The translations under genes and the position numbers were made by a program. A stretch of DNA of 64,000 nt from Anisus vortex (lineage: Eukaryota > Mollusca > Gastropoda > Planorbidae), in NCBI GenBank assembly GCA_949126835.1, contig OX421507.1:32006882-32070881 (forward strand), in the 5' to 3' direction. A model generated the notes under the pieces. That model searched no databases and was not told the origin of the DNA. It saw only the letters and a list, made by a program, of their open reading frames with translations. Below, one piece after another: positions 13,701-28,700 of this stretch. Each line of letters begins with the position of its first letter. Position 1 is the first letter of the stretch.

Positions 13701-16700
13701 TCTAGTTTCTTGTCTAGGCCTATGTGTGTACATGATAGATCTGTATTCTGTACTAGAGATGGGAATCGAACCGAACACGAACTGAACACACCGAACTGGG
13801 GGAAAATTATTGTAGATAAAACTGCCTTTTTTTAAACTTTGTTTTTCTGTAAAAAAATAAATAAAAAAAAAATAGAAGTATTATGCTGCATAAATTATAG
13901 TGGTGTGTGTCTCATTGGTTCCTAGTTTACATGTGTGTGTGATCTGTACGCGAACATATATCGATATCTTAGTTCCATACACACCGAGGAAACGATTCAT
14001 CTCTGCAGACAACATGGGAGCAAAAAGAAACATGAAATGCAAAGTCTGCCCAAGCCCAACGCAGAATTACTGCAGCACTCACATGCAATAAAATACAGCA
14101 AAGTCTGCCCAAGCCCAACGCAGAATTACTGCAGCACTCACATTCAATAAAATACAGCAAAGTCTGCCCAAGCCCAACGCAGAATTACTGCAGCGCTCAC
14201 ATTCAATAAAATACAGCAAAGTCTGCCCAAGCCCAACGCAGAATTACTGCAGCACTCACATTCAATAAAATACAGCAAAGTCTGCCCAAGCCCAACGCAG
14301 AATTACTGCAGCACTCACATTCAATAAAATACAGCAAAGTCTGCCCAAGCCCAACGCAGAATTACTGCAGCACTCACATTCAATAAAATACAGCAAAGTC
14401 TGCCCAAGCCCAACGCAGAATTACTGCAGCACTCACATTCAATAAAATACAGCAAAGTCTGCCCAAGCCCAACGCAGAATTACTGCAGCACTCACATTCA
14501 ATAAAATACAGCAAAGTCTGCCCAAGCCCAACGCAGAATTACTGCAGCACTCACATTAAATAAAATACAGCAAAGTCTGTCTCTAGCAGTTAAGAATCCT
14601 TAGTCACAGCGAACACTACAAGGCTGCTGTAATTCAGGATTAAGGTTGCCAGATACATGGGTATAAAAAGGAGGGCATATAGAGCCTGAAAAGGGGACAG
14701 ATAAGGACACAAGTAGGCCTACCATTTCATTACAATAGATACCAATAATTGTTTATTGGTGAGCCGACCAAGTAACAATCTCGTAAAGATATATATATAG
14801 GGCCTATAAATTCAATGTAGGATGATTCCGGAATGACAAATAATATTATCTGGAAAATAAAAACCGTCAAGCCTACAATAAGGCTATTACATTAGAATCG
14901 TAATTAATTATACAGGCCTAACAATGCACAAGTCTTAAAAATCAGTTCAGTCATATTCCCGATTATAGACTAAACATAACATTTGTCCTATATCCAATCA
15001 TAGACTAAACATAACACTTGTCCTATATCCAATCATAGACAAAACATAACACTTGTTCTATATCCAATCATAGACTAAACATAACACTTGTTCTATATCC
15101 AATCATAGACAAAACATAACACTTGTTCTATATCCAATCATAGACTAAACATAACACTTGTTCTATATCCAATCATAGACTAAACATAACACTTGTTCTA
15201 TATCCAATCATAGACTAAACATAACACTTGTTCTATATCCAATCATAGACTAAATATAACACTTGTTCTATATTATATCCAATCATAGACTAAACATAAC
15301 ACTTGTTCTATATCCAATCATAGACTAAACATAACACTTGTCCTATATCCAATCATAGACTAAATATAACACTTGTCCTATATTATATCCAATCATAGAC
15401 TAAACATAACACTTGTCCTATATCCAATCATAGACTAAATATAACACTTGTCCTATATCCAATCATAGACTAAATATAACACTTGTCCTTTATCCAATCA
15501 TAGACTAAATATAACACTTGTCCTATATCCAATCATAGACTAAACATAACACTTGTCCTATATCCAATCATAGACTAAACATAACACTTGTCCTATATTA
15601 TATCCAATCATAGACTAAACATAACACTTGTCCTATATCCAATCATAGACTAAACATAACACTTGTCCTATATCCAATCATAGACTAAACATAACACTTG
15701 TCCTATATCCAATCATAGACTAAACATAACACTTGTCCTATATCCAATCATAGACTAAACATAACACTTGTCCTATATCCAATCATAGACTAAACATAAC
15801 ACTTGTCCTATATTATATCCAATCATAGACTAAACATAACACTTGTCCTATATCCAATCATAGACTAAACATAACACTTGTCCTATATCCAATCATAGAC
15901 TAAACATAACACTTGTCCTATATCCAATCATAGACTAAACATAACACTTGTCCTATATCCAATCATAGACTAAATATAACACTTGTCCTATATCCAATCA
16001 TAGACTAAATATAACACTTGTCCTATATCCAATCATAGACTAAATATAACACTTGTCCTATATCCAATCATAGACTAAACATAACACTTGTCCTATATCC
16101 AATCATAGACTAAACATAACACTTGTCCTATATTATATCCAATCATAGACTAAACATAACACTTGTCCTATATCCAATCATAGACTAAACATAACACTTG
16201 TCCTATATCCAATCATAGACTAAATATAACACTTGTCCTTTATCCAATCATAGACTAAACATAACACTTGTCCTATATCCAATCATAGACTAAACATAAC
16301 ACTTGTCCTATATCCAATCATAGACTAAACATAACACTTGTCCTATATCCAATCATAGACTAAATATAACACTTGTCCTATATCCAATCATAGACTAAAC
16401 ATAACACTTGTCCTATATCCAATCATAGACTAACTATAACACTTGTCCTATACCCGATCATAGACTAAACATAACACTTGTCATATATCCAATCATAGAC
16501 TAAATATAACACTTGTCATATATCCAATCATAGACTAAACATAACACTTGTTATATATCCAATCATAGACTAAACATAACACTTGTTCTATATCCAATCA
16601 TAGACTAAACATAACACTTGTCCTATATCCAATCATAGACTAAACATAACACTTGTTCTATATCCAATCATAGACTAAACATAACACTTGTCCTATATGC

Positions 16701-19700
16701 GAAGAGAACTACCTGATATTGAACATCACAAAAACGAAAGAAATGATTGTAGACTTCCGGAAAGAAAAACGCAAGCTGACTGATTTGCACATAAACAACC
16801 AAATAATAGATCAAGTCTCGCAATATAAATATCTTGGCGTCACAATTACTGACAAACTGACTTGGTCTGACCACTGCCAAATCCTTTGTAAGAAAATGCA
16901 CCAACGACTTTTCTGTCTTAATAAACTAAAAATATTTCACATAGAGAAAACCATTATGAATCTATTTTACTCGGCGACTGTTGGTAGCATCATAACCTTT
17001 GCAATCACCTGCTGGTATGGTAATACCACCACATTGAACAAACATCGGATAGACCGCCTAATAACCAAAGCCTCTCGTACTACACAGACAGAATTACCAT
17101 CTCTTGCGGATATTTTCAGTTCAAGGTGCCTGTCTATGATTGATAAAATCCTCCAAGATCATGCACACCCGCTTCATGATAGCTACATAATATCTAGTCG
17201 AAGTGGTCGGCTTCTTTCTATAAGGGCAAGAACAGAGAGATTTAAGAACTCTTTTGTTCCACTGTCAGTAAGACTCTTTCAAAAGAATCACCTTTCAGCC
17301 AGGAAATACGATGGCTCAATAGCTGACTCCTAAATAATAGGCCTACTTTTTTCTTGTATGATAAATGGTATGATAGTGTGCGTGAATGTCTATTGTGTTT
17401 GAGTACAAATGGTTCTTTAATATTGTTTTAGGTATGCTGAAAAAACGGAATTTATGTAATCAAGTCAATTTTCCATTCATTTGGATCAATAAAGCAATCT
17501 TATCTTATCTTATATTATATCCAATCATAGACTAAACATAACACTTGTCCTATATCCAATCATAGACTAAACATAACACTTGTTCTATATCCAATCATAG
17601 ACTAAACATAACACTTGTTCTATATCCAATCATAGACTAAACATAACACTTGTCCTATATCCAATCATAGACTAAACATAACACTTGTCCTATATTATAT
17701 CCAATCATAGACTAAACATAACACTTGTCCTATATCCAATCATATACTAAATATAACACTTGTCCTATATCCAATCATAGACTAAACATAACACTTGTTC
17801 TATATCCAATCATAGACTAAACATAACACTTGTCCTATATTATATCCAATCATAGACTAAACATAACACTTGTCCTATATCCAATCATAGACTAAATATA
17901 ACACTTGTCCTATATCCAATCATAGACTAAATATAACACTTGTTCTATATCCAATCATAGACTAAACATAACACTTGTCCTATATCCAATCATAGACTAA
18001 ACATAACACTTGTCCTATATCCAATCATAGACTAAACATAACACTTGTCCTATATTATATCCAATCATAGACTAAACATAACACTTGTCCTATATCCAAT
18101 CATAGACTAAATATAACACTTGTCCTATATCCAATCATAGACTAAATATAACACTTGTCATATATCCAATCATAGACTAAACATAACACTTGTCCTATAT
18201 TATATCCAATCATAGACTAAACATAACACTTGTCCTATATCCAATCATAGACTAAATATAACACTTGTCCTATATCCAATCATAGACTAAATATAACACT
18301 TGTCATATATCCAATCATAGACTAAACATAACACTTGTTCTATATCCAATCATAGACTAAACATAACACTTGTCCTATATCCAATCATAGACTAAATATA
18401 ACACTTGTCATATATCCAATCATAGACTAAACATAACACTTGTTCTATATCCAATCATAGACTAAACATAACACCTGTTCTATATCCAATCATAGACTAA
18501 ACATAACACTTGTCCTATATTATATCCAATCATAGACTAAACATAACACTTGTCCCATATCCAATCATAGACTAAATATAACACTTGTCCTATATCCAAT
18601 CATAGACTAGATATAACACTTTTCCTATATCCAATCATAGACTAAACATAACACTTGTCCTACATCAAATCATAGACTAAACATAACACTTGTTCTATAT
18701 CCAATCATAGACTAAACATAACACTTGTCCTATATCCAATCATAGACTAAACATAACACTTGTTCTATATCCAATCATAGACTAAACATAACACTTGTTC
18801 TATATCCAATCATAGACTAAACATAACACTTGTTCTATATCCAATCATAGACTAAACATAACACTTGTTCTATATCCAATCATAGACTAAACATAACACT
18901 TGTCCTATATCCAATCATAGACTAAACATAACACTTGTTCTATATCCAATCATAGACTAAACATAACACTTGTCCTATATCCAATCATAGACTAAACATA
19001 ACACTTGTTCTATATCCAATCATAGACTAAACATAACACTTGTCCTATATTATATCCAATCATAGACTAAACATAACACTTGTCCTATACCCAATCATAG
19101 ACTATACATAACACTTGTCCTACATCCAATCATAGACTAAACATAACACTTGTTCTATATCCAATCATAGACTAAACATAACACTTGTTCTATATCCAAT
19201 CATAGACTAAACATAACACTTGTCCTATATCGAATCATAGACTAAACATAACACTTGTCCTATATTATATCCAATCATAGACTAAACATAACACTTGTTC
19301 TATATCCAATCATAGACTAAACATAACACTTGTTCTATATCCAATCATAGACTAAACATAACACTTGTCCTACATCCAATCATAGACTAAATATAACACT
19401 TGTTCTATATCCAATCATAGACTAAATATAACACTTGTCCTATATCCAATCATAGACTAAACATAACACTTGTCCTATATCGAATCATAGACTAAACATA
19501 ACACTTGTTCTATATCCAATCATAGACTAAACATAACACTTGTCCTATATCGAATCATAGACTAAACATAACACTTGTCCTATATTATATCCAATCATAG
19601 ACTAAATATAACACTTGTTCTATATCCAATCATAGACTAAACATAACACTTGTTCTATATCCAATCATAGACTAAACATAACACTTGTCCTATATCGAAT

Positions 19701-22700
19701 CATAGACTAAACATAACACTTGTCCTATATTATATCCAATCATAGACTAAACATAACACGTGTTCTATATCCAATCATAGACTAAACATAACACTTGTTC
19801 TATATCCAATCATAGACTAAACATAACACTTGTCCTACATCCAATCATAGACTAAATATAACACTTGTTCTATATCCAATCATAGACTAAATATAACACT
19901 TGTCCTATATCCAATCATAGACTAAACATAACACTTGTCCTATATCCAATCATAGACTAAACATAACACTTGTCCTATATCCAATCATAGACTAAACATA
20001 ACACTTGTCCTATATCCAATCATAGACAAAACATAACACTTGTCCTATATCCAATCATAGACTAAATATAACACTTGTCCTATATCCAATCATAGACTAA
20101 ACATAACACTTGTCCTATACCCGATCATAGACTAAACATAACACTTGTCCTATATCCAATCATAGACTAAATATAACACTTGTCCTATATCCAATCATAG
20201 ACTAAATATAACACTTGTCCTATATCCAATCATAGACTAAATATAACACTTGTCCTATACCCGATCAGTAAATAAAAACTTGTTTTTTTATGTATGGATC
20301 GGAAACATGGAGAATTGCCGCCACCAATGTCAGGAAAATACAGGCATTTGTTAACACCTGCCTCAGAAGAATCCTTAGGATAAGTTGGCCAGAAACCACC
20401 AGTAATGAAGAACTCTGGCAGAGAACTAAACAGAGGCCCGTGGGAGAGGAAATTTTCCAAAAGAGATGGAAATGGATTGGCCACACCCTCAGAAAACCGG
20501 CATACAGTGTCACCCGGCAAGCGCACGCTTGGAACCCTCAGAGCAAAAGAAAAAGAGGTCGGCCGAGAAACACCTGGATGCGCGATATGGAAACCGATGT
20601 TAAAGGGCTAGGGCTTAACTGGGGTCGTATAGAGTGATTGGCCCAGGATCGGGATACCTAGAGTACTCTTATTGGTGGCCTATGTCCGGGGGGGGGGGGC
20701 GAAATGTATAAGTAAAAAAAATAAATCAAATTTTAAGTTATAAAAAAAAAATTGTTTACTTACAATGTATGGAAAGAATGCACAGATCCTAATTTTAATA
20801 TAACATAAGAATGTTTGGTGTAAGATGACAGAGAGAGAAGTAAGATTTAAGATGACACACATACAGAGCGATGTAAGAACACACGTTTAATACAGCTACT
20901 GATGAGAGTATAAGAAAAACGTACCTCCGATGCAAGAAATGCTTATCAATTTATTTCAAGCGTCTAAAGAAACTTAGACGAACCGAAGGTCGAGCGTGTG
21001 TTGTTCCACGATCAGGTGGTGTATGTGTGTATGTGTGTGTGTGTGTGTCTAGTGTGTCGTGTGTTTTAAAAGAATGTTATAGAATTGATTAATCCAGTTT
21101 TACAAAAATGTTCTTATTGTAGGCCTATCTTATACATCTTAGGAAAATGACTTCGTTCTACGCTCGCTCGTGGTAGGAGACAGTCCGAGTCTAGTCTTGC
21201 ATTTCGAATAGTGTTTTAAATGGTGTTAAGTTACTGTTTTTTTTTAGGCAACCCATTCCACGCCCGGATGCCACTCGAGAAGAAAAACTAGATATATGCG
21301 TTTGTTCTCGCATATAAGATAAGAAGAGTGCTTTTGTCCTTATGTTTATCTGAGCATTGTGTAACAGGATGTTATTGGGTTGTATTTCTAAATTAGAAGT
21401 TATAACCCATAATGCTCGTAGTGATTGCTTAGTTTAGTTGTATTAGGCCTACGTTCCGTTTTAAAAACATCTTTGTATTTGTAATGTAAAGGGGAGACAA
21501 ATCAATATTTGTTAAAACTTGAGGAAATTATGATTAAATCTGTACAAGTCGTTTTTAACTTATTCTACCAATAGTCAGATTTAATTCAAGTTTAAGACGA
21601 CATGTCGAAAATAGCGGAATTTAAATTCTGAAGTGTCAAGAGGCTCCGAGACTCGGTGGGGAGGAAGCAATCAGCGCAACAGCCCGTATCAACCGCGCCC
21701 TGAAGCCTGGATGTCCAGACATACAGTATGGAACTTGCGCCACCTGGCGACAGTGCGGGTATACGAGCGAGCCACCACGATAATGATCCGATGGTGAATT
21801 CCACAGGGTGGGGGAGAAGCAGAGTAGTATATGGGACTGCGGAGACAGCACCCGATGTTACGCCACACGGACAGGATCTTGGTGTGTCCTCTCCCACCCC
21901 CCTCTTTGATTCACACCTTAACATTACGCCCTTGTCTCTAGAGCCGGAACAGTCGCCCGGTCAGTGGCGTATTTAGGCATGTTCCGTGGAACAGAAGGCC
22001 CCCATACAAAAGGGGCCCCCACACATACCCCCCCCTAATTATTTTAGTCGTTTCTTTCGTCAATTAGAATAGTGCTGTCGTAGAGGCGCACAATGAACAA
22101 GTACTTTGAGTGAGGTATCGCGTTTGATTATTGACTGACAATGGCAGGGGCGAGGCCACATAAATTTTCGAATTCGAGGATTTTTGGAGGCTGTCTCTGA
22201 GTTTACCCAGCTCTGATGGTTACCTAATCTTAGTTGGGTAAAGTAAAGGCGCCTGCTAATGTTCTGGCCACACAATCACCTAGTATGCCGTGGCCACAAA
22301 AACTGGTAAACGCTGCTTCACCGGACCTATGGATCAATTTAGAGGAAAATTTACATATGTATTTATTGTTTTTCTCTATGACTACATATAAACTTTCAAT
22401 AGACAAACTATTTGGACAAAGCCAAAAGCTGTTTGGTTCCTAAAATTAAACGATTTATATAGGGAATTACGTAGGTCAGTGTAGGCTTTAAGGGCAAGAA
22501 AGCGACAAGAAAGTCTTTTGTAAAATTTCTTTCCCAATAGTTATAATATTTAATCTATATATATAGGCACCATCAGTTTTGCCGGACATGACTGTTACAT
22601 GACCAGTGAGAGGGCGGCGCAAACTCTGAGCAGCGTTTTTAATGACAAGGCTGAAACAATCAGAAAAGCCTTCGGAGAACGCAATGATTTGCCTGCAGAT

Positions 22701-25700
22701 AGGAATCTATTCGTGGGCAACCCTTTGGCAGAACTGACTCCAGTTGACGAGAAAGTTAAGACGCTTCATCACTGCCTCGAAGCCTACATTTTGCATTAAT
22801 GATCCCATCCCAACAAAGATTATGTTGGATCGTCTGGACGTATTACTTCCTGTACTGTTAAAGATTGTAAACAGTAGCCTAGCCTCCTATCTGCCACTGT
22901 CCCAGGCCGCATCAAGGCTGCGGTGATTAAGCCTCTTTTAAAGAAAAAATGGCCTGAAGTAGAGGCCGACTGAAATTCGGTTTCGGCGCCGAAAATAGGC
23001 AAATTGCCTCATTCGGTGTAGTTTCGGCCGAAGCCAAAAAGTTAACTTTCGGTTTGTTTTCGGCTTCGGCCGAAACTGATATTGACTTTCTGCCATCAGC
23101 CGAATATCTATTTTAACTTTAAAAAATTCAGACTGCAACGCTGTTGCTGAATCTATCACTTTGATTCTTGAGAATTCCATTTAGTTAAACTGTTGCGAAT
23201 TAATCTGTGTGAAGTAGAAGTGAAGTAGAACTGTATATACTACATGTTCTGGTTCGATGGTTATCTTAAATTTAAATAGAGTGCCCATAAAAAGGGGAGG
23301 TAAACTTATCGGTTTGTTGACAGTTTAGGGGGAAACTACTCGAATATATAGGTCATACGTGTCTCAGGAGTTAGTTTTTCTTTATTTGTTTCTTCTCGAA
23401 GAAATAGTTTAAAACTAGCTGATGTTTGATTCTCCCAAAATAATTCCTTAACATTCAATGTCTTGCAAACACTATAGAGTCTAAATTTGTCATGGGCGAC
23501 TCATAATCTAAGCCTATTGTCTTTTCAATCTCGAATATCGCTTATGATACACGTACAATAAATCGGGATGTTAAGTTACAATTAACAAACTCTGTGCGGC
23601 TCAATAATTGGTTTGATCGCTGGACATACTGAACAGACATATAGACCGATAGATTTTCTTTCTTTTAATGTTTGTCCTTCAGTGTGTTTGACACCAATTA
23701 ACATTCAATATTAGATCACTGAACTGGGACGCAGAAAAGATTATAATATTATGCAGGAGGAAGGCTAAAAGTGAAACCCTTTTAACGCTTAAGAGATGGG
23801 GTTTAAAGATCTTTTTGGTAGGCTACATGTATTCTACTTCATAACTACATGTATTGTAGGCCCTACTTCATAACTACATGTATTGTACTTCATAACTACA
23901 TGTATTGTACTTCATAACTACATGTATTGTAGGCCCTACTTCATAACTACATGTATTGTACTTCATAACTACATGTATTGTACTTCATAACTACATGTAT
24001 TGTACTTCATAACTACATGTATTGTACTTCATAACTACATGTATTGTACTTCATAACTACATGTATTGTACTTCATAACTACATGTATTGTACTTCATAA
24101 CTACATGTATTGTACTTCATAACTACCTGTATTGTACTTCATAACTACATGTATTGTACTTCATAACTACATGTATTGTACTTCATAACTACATGTATTG
24201 TACTTCATAAATACATGTATTGTACTTCATAACTACATGTATTGTACTTCATAACTACATGTATTGTACTTCAAAACGACATGTATTGTACTTCATAACT
24301 ACATGAATTGTACTTCATAACTACATGTATTGTAGGCCCTAATTCATAACTACATGTATTGTACTTCATAACTACATGTATTGTACTTCATAACTACATG
24401 TATTGTACTTCATAATTACATGTATTGTACTTCATAACTACATGTATTGTACTTCATAACTACATGTATTGTACTTCATAACTACATGTATTGTACTTCA
24501 TAACTACATGTATTGTCGGCCCTACTTCATAACTACATGTATTGTACTTCATAACTACATGTATTGTACTTCATAACTACATGTATTGTACTTCATAATT
24601 ACATGTATTGTACTTCATAACTACATGTATTGTACTTCATAACTACATGTATTGTACTTCATAACTACATGTATTGTACTTCATAACTACATGTATTGTA
24701 GGCCCTAATTCATAACTACATGTATTGTACTTCATAACTACATGTATTGTAGGCCCTACTTCATAACTACATGTAATGTACTTCATAACTACATGTATTG
24801 TACTTCATAACTACATGTATTGTACTTAATAACTACATGTATTGTAGGCCCTAATTCATAACTACATGTATTGTACTTCAAAACTACATGTATTGTAGGC
24901 CCTACTTCATAACTGCATGTTTTGTACTTCATAACTACCCTTTTGAACCTCATAGGGCCCGAAGCAATGTACCAGCTGCACCCCCCCTCAGCTTGGCAGG
25001 TTATAAAATAGACACACACACACAATTTAAGACTTAAATGGATTCATTGTCCACCTACATACGTAATAACAAAAAGAAAACACAAAAAGGACAAGGGGTG
25101 GGGCTGGGGTTGGGGTGTGGGAGGGCAAACCGAAAACCGGTTTAAAATCGTATCTCTAAAACCGAAAATTGGTTTTGACAACAATCCTATATTAACATCC
25201 CTACCCATAGACTAGCTATAGATCTAATAGTACCTATATTAACATCCATACCCATAAACTAGCTATAGATCTAATAGTACCTATATTAACATCCCTACCC
25301 ATAAACTAGATATAGATCTAATAGTGCCTATATTAACATCCCTACCCATAATCTAGCTATAGATCTAATAGTACCTATATTAACATCCCTACCCATAATC
25401 TAGCTATAGATCTAATAGTACCTATATTAACATCCCTACCCATAATCTAGCTATAGATCTAATAGTACCTATATTAACATCCCTACCCATTATCTAGCTA
25501 TAGATCTAATAGTACCTATATTAACATCCCTACCCATAAACTAGCTTTAGATCTAATAGTGCCTATATTAACATCCCTACCCATAAACTAGCTTTAGATC
25601 TAATAGTGCCTATATTAACATCCCTACCCATAAACTAGCTTTAGATCTAATAGTACCTATATAGTAGTAGAGGCAGACCGAAATTCGGTTTTGGCGCCGA

Positions 25701-28700
25701 GAGTAGGCAAATGGCTGAAGTCAAATAGTTAGTTTTTGGCCAAAACTGATTTTGAGTTTCAGCCATCAGCAAAATATCTATTTTAACTTTCAAAATTCGG
25801 ACTGCAACGCTAGTAATGCCATCTATTACTCTGCTTATTGATAATTTCATTTAGTTAAGCTGCTACGAATTAATATGTGTCTTATATAAAAAAAATTGTC
25901 TTTTAGGTTATTAAATCTTAAAGTGTATTCAATTCTAAATAAAATGATATATCAATACATGTATATACAACTGTATATTACATGTTCTAAGGTTAACTTA
26001 AACAAACTAGTTAATGTTACACAAAAATGTGCAGTCTTATGAAATCTTTTGTTTTGGCAATAGTGTAGTATGATTTTGTTTTCAGCCTCTAGTATAGAGA
26101 ATAGTATATAACTTGTCCTAGCTGTCCATTCTAGAGAATAGAATATAACTTGTCCTAGCTGTCCATTCTAGAGAATAGAATATAACTTGTCCTAGCTGTC
26201 CAGTCTAGAGAATAGTATATAACTTGTCCTAGCTGTCCATTCTAGAGAATAGAATATAACTTGTCCTAGCTGTCCATTCTAGAGAATAGAATATAACTTG
26301 TCCTAGCGGTCCAGTCTAGAGAATAGAATATAACATGTCCTAGCTGTCCAGTCCAGAGAATAGAATATAACATGTCCCAGCTGTCCAGTCTAGAGAATAG
26401 AATATAACTTGTCCTAGCTGTCCAGTCTAGAGAATAGAATATAACTTGTCCTAGCTGTCCATTCTAGAGAATAGAATATAACTTGTCCTAGCTGTCCAGT
26501 CTAGAGAATAGAATATAACTTGTCCTAGCTGTCCATTCTAGAGAATAGAATATAACTTGTCCTAGCTGTCCATTCTAGAGAATAGAATATAACTTGTCCT
26601 AGCTGTCCATTCTAGAGAATAGAATATAACTTGTCCTAGCGGTCCATTCTAGAGAATAGAATATAACTTGTCCTAGCTGTCCAGTCTAGAGAATAGAATA
26701 TAACTTGTCCTAGCTGTCCATTCTAGAGAATAGAATATAACATGTCCTAGCTGTCCAGTCTAGAGAATAGAATATAACTTGTCCTAGCTGTCCAGTCTAG
26801 AGAATAGAATATAACATGTCCTAGCGGTCCATTCTAGAGAATAGAATATAACTTGTCCTAGCTGTCCATTCTAGAGAAAAGAATATAACTTGTCCTAGCT
26901 GTCCAGTCTAGAGAATAGAATATAACTTGTCCTAGCTGTCCATTCTAGAGAATAGAATATAACTTGTCCTAGCTGTCCATTCTAGAGAATAGAATATAAC
27001 TTGTCCTAGCTGTCCATTCTAGAGAATAGAATATAACTTGTCCTAGCTGTCCATTCTAGAGAATAGAATATAACTTGTCCTAGCGGTCCAGTCTAGAGAA
27101 TAGAATATAACATGTCCTAGCTGTCCAGTCCAGAGAATAGAATATAACATGTCCCAGCTGTCCAGTCTAGAGAATAGAATATAACATGTCCTAGCTGTCC
27201 AGTCTAGAGAATATAACATGTCCTAGCTGTCCAGTCCAGAGAATAGAATATAACATGTCCCAGCTGTCCAGTCTAGAGAATAGAATATAACTTGTCCTAG
27301 CTGTCTAGAGAATAGAATATAACTTGTCCTAGCTGTCCATTCTAGAGAATAGAATATAACTTGTCCTAGCTGTCCATTCTAGAGAATAGAATATAACTTG
27401 TCCTAGCTGTCTAGAGAATAGAATATAACTTGTCCTAGCTGTCCATTCTAGAGAATAGAATATAACTTGTCCTAGCTGTCCATTCTAGAGAATAGAATAT
27501 AACTTGTCCTAGCTGTCCATTCTAGAGAATAGAATATAACTTGTCCTAGCTGTCCATTCTAGAGAATAGAATATAACTTGTCCTAGCTGTCCATTCTAGA
27601 GAATAGAATATAACTTGTCCTAGCGGTCCAGTCTAGAGAATAGAATATAACATGTCCTAGCTGTCCAGTCCAGAGAATAGAATATAACATGTCCCAGCTG
27701 TCCAGTCTAGAGAATAGAATATAACTTGTCCTAGCTGTCCAGTCTAGAGAATAGAATATAACTTGTCCTAGCTGTCCATTCTAGAGAATAGAATATAACT
27801 TGTCCTAGCTGTCCAGTCTAGAGAATAGAATATAACTTGTCCTAGCTGTCCATTCTAGAGAATAGAATATAACTTGTCCTAGCTGTCCATTCTAGAGAAT
27901 AGAATATAACTTGTCCTAGCTGTCCATTCTAGAGAATAGAATATAACTTGTCCTAGCGGTCCATTCTAGAGAATAGAATATAACTTGTCCTAGCTGTCCA
28001 GTCTAGAGAATAGAATATAACTTGTCCTAGCTGTCCATTCTAGAGAATAGAATATAACATGTCCTAGCTGTCCAGTCTAGAGAATAGAATATAACTTGTC
28101 CTAGCTGTCCAGTCTAGAGAATAGAATATAACATGTCCTAGCGGTCCATTCTAGAGAATAGAATATAACTTGTCCTAGCTGTCCATTCTAGAGAATAGAA
28201 TATAACTTGTCCTAGCTGTCCAGTCTAGAGAATAGAATATAACTTGTCCTAGCTGTCCATTCTAGAGAATAGAATATAACTTGTCCTAGCTGTCCATTCT
28301 AGAGAATAGAATATAACTTGTCCTAGCTGTCCATTCTAGAGAATAGAATATAACTTGTCCTAGCTGTCCATTCTAGAGAATAGAATATAACTTGTCCTAG
28401 CGGTCCAGTCTAGAGAATAGAATATAACATGTCCTAGCTGTCCAGTCCAGAGAATAGAATATAACATGTCCCAGCTGTCCAGTCTAGAGAATAGAATATA
28501 ACATGTCCTAGCTGTCCAGTCTAGAGAATATAACATGTCCTAGCTGTCCAGTCCAGAGAATAGAATATAACATGTCCCAGCTGTCCAGTCTAGAGAATAG
28601 AATATAACTTGTCCTAGCTGTCTAGAGAATAGAATATAACTTGTCCTAGCTGTCCATTCTAGAGAATAGAATATAACTTGTCCTAGCTGTCCATTCTAGA

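Larger units (their letters stand above)
22960..25665. mobile_element. CGGTTTCGG-type element, copy 2, swollen by internal arrays
   Basis: Left end TAGAGGCCGACTGAAATTCG. Internal stretches match copy 1: TGATATTGACTTTC, GAATTAATCTGTGTGAAGTAG, AATAGAGTGCCCATAAAA, and CCGAAAATTGGTTTTGA then ATATTAACATCCCT. Two minisatellites sit inside. The right terminus is not clear and may be lost in the 47-bp array. Confidence 0.6.

Noticed and set aside
16668..16904. Minus-strand frames over the LINE
   Set aside because: They are the reverse of the clearly coding RT frame on the plus strand.
14953..20268. CRISPR array
   Set aside because: Repeats are directly joined without unique spacers, and the surroundings are eukaryotic introns.
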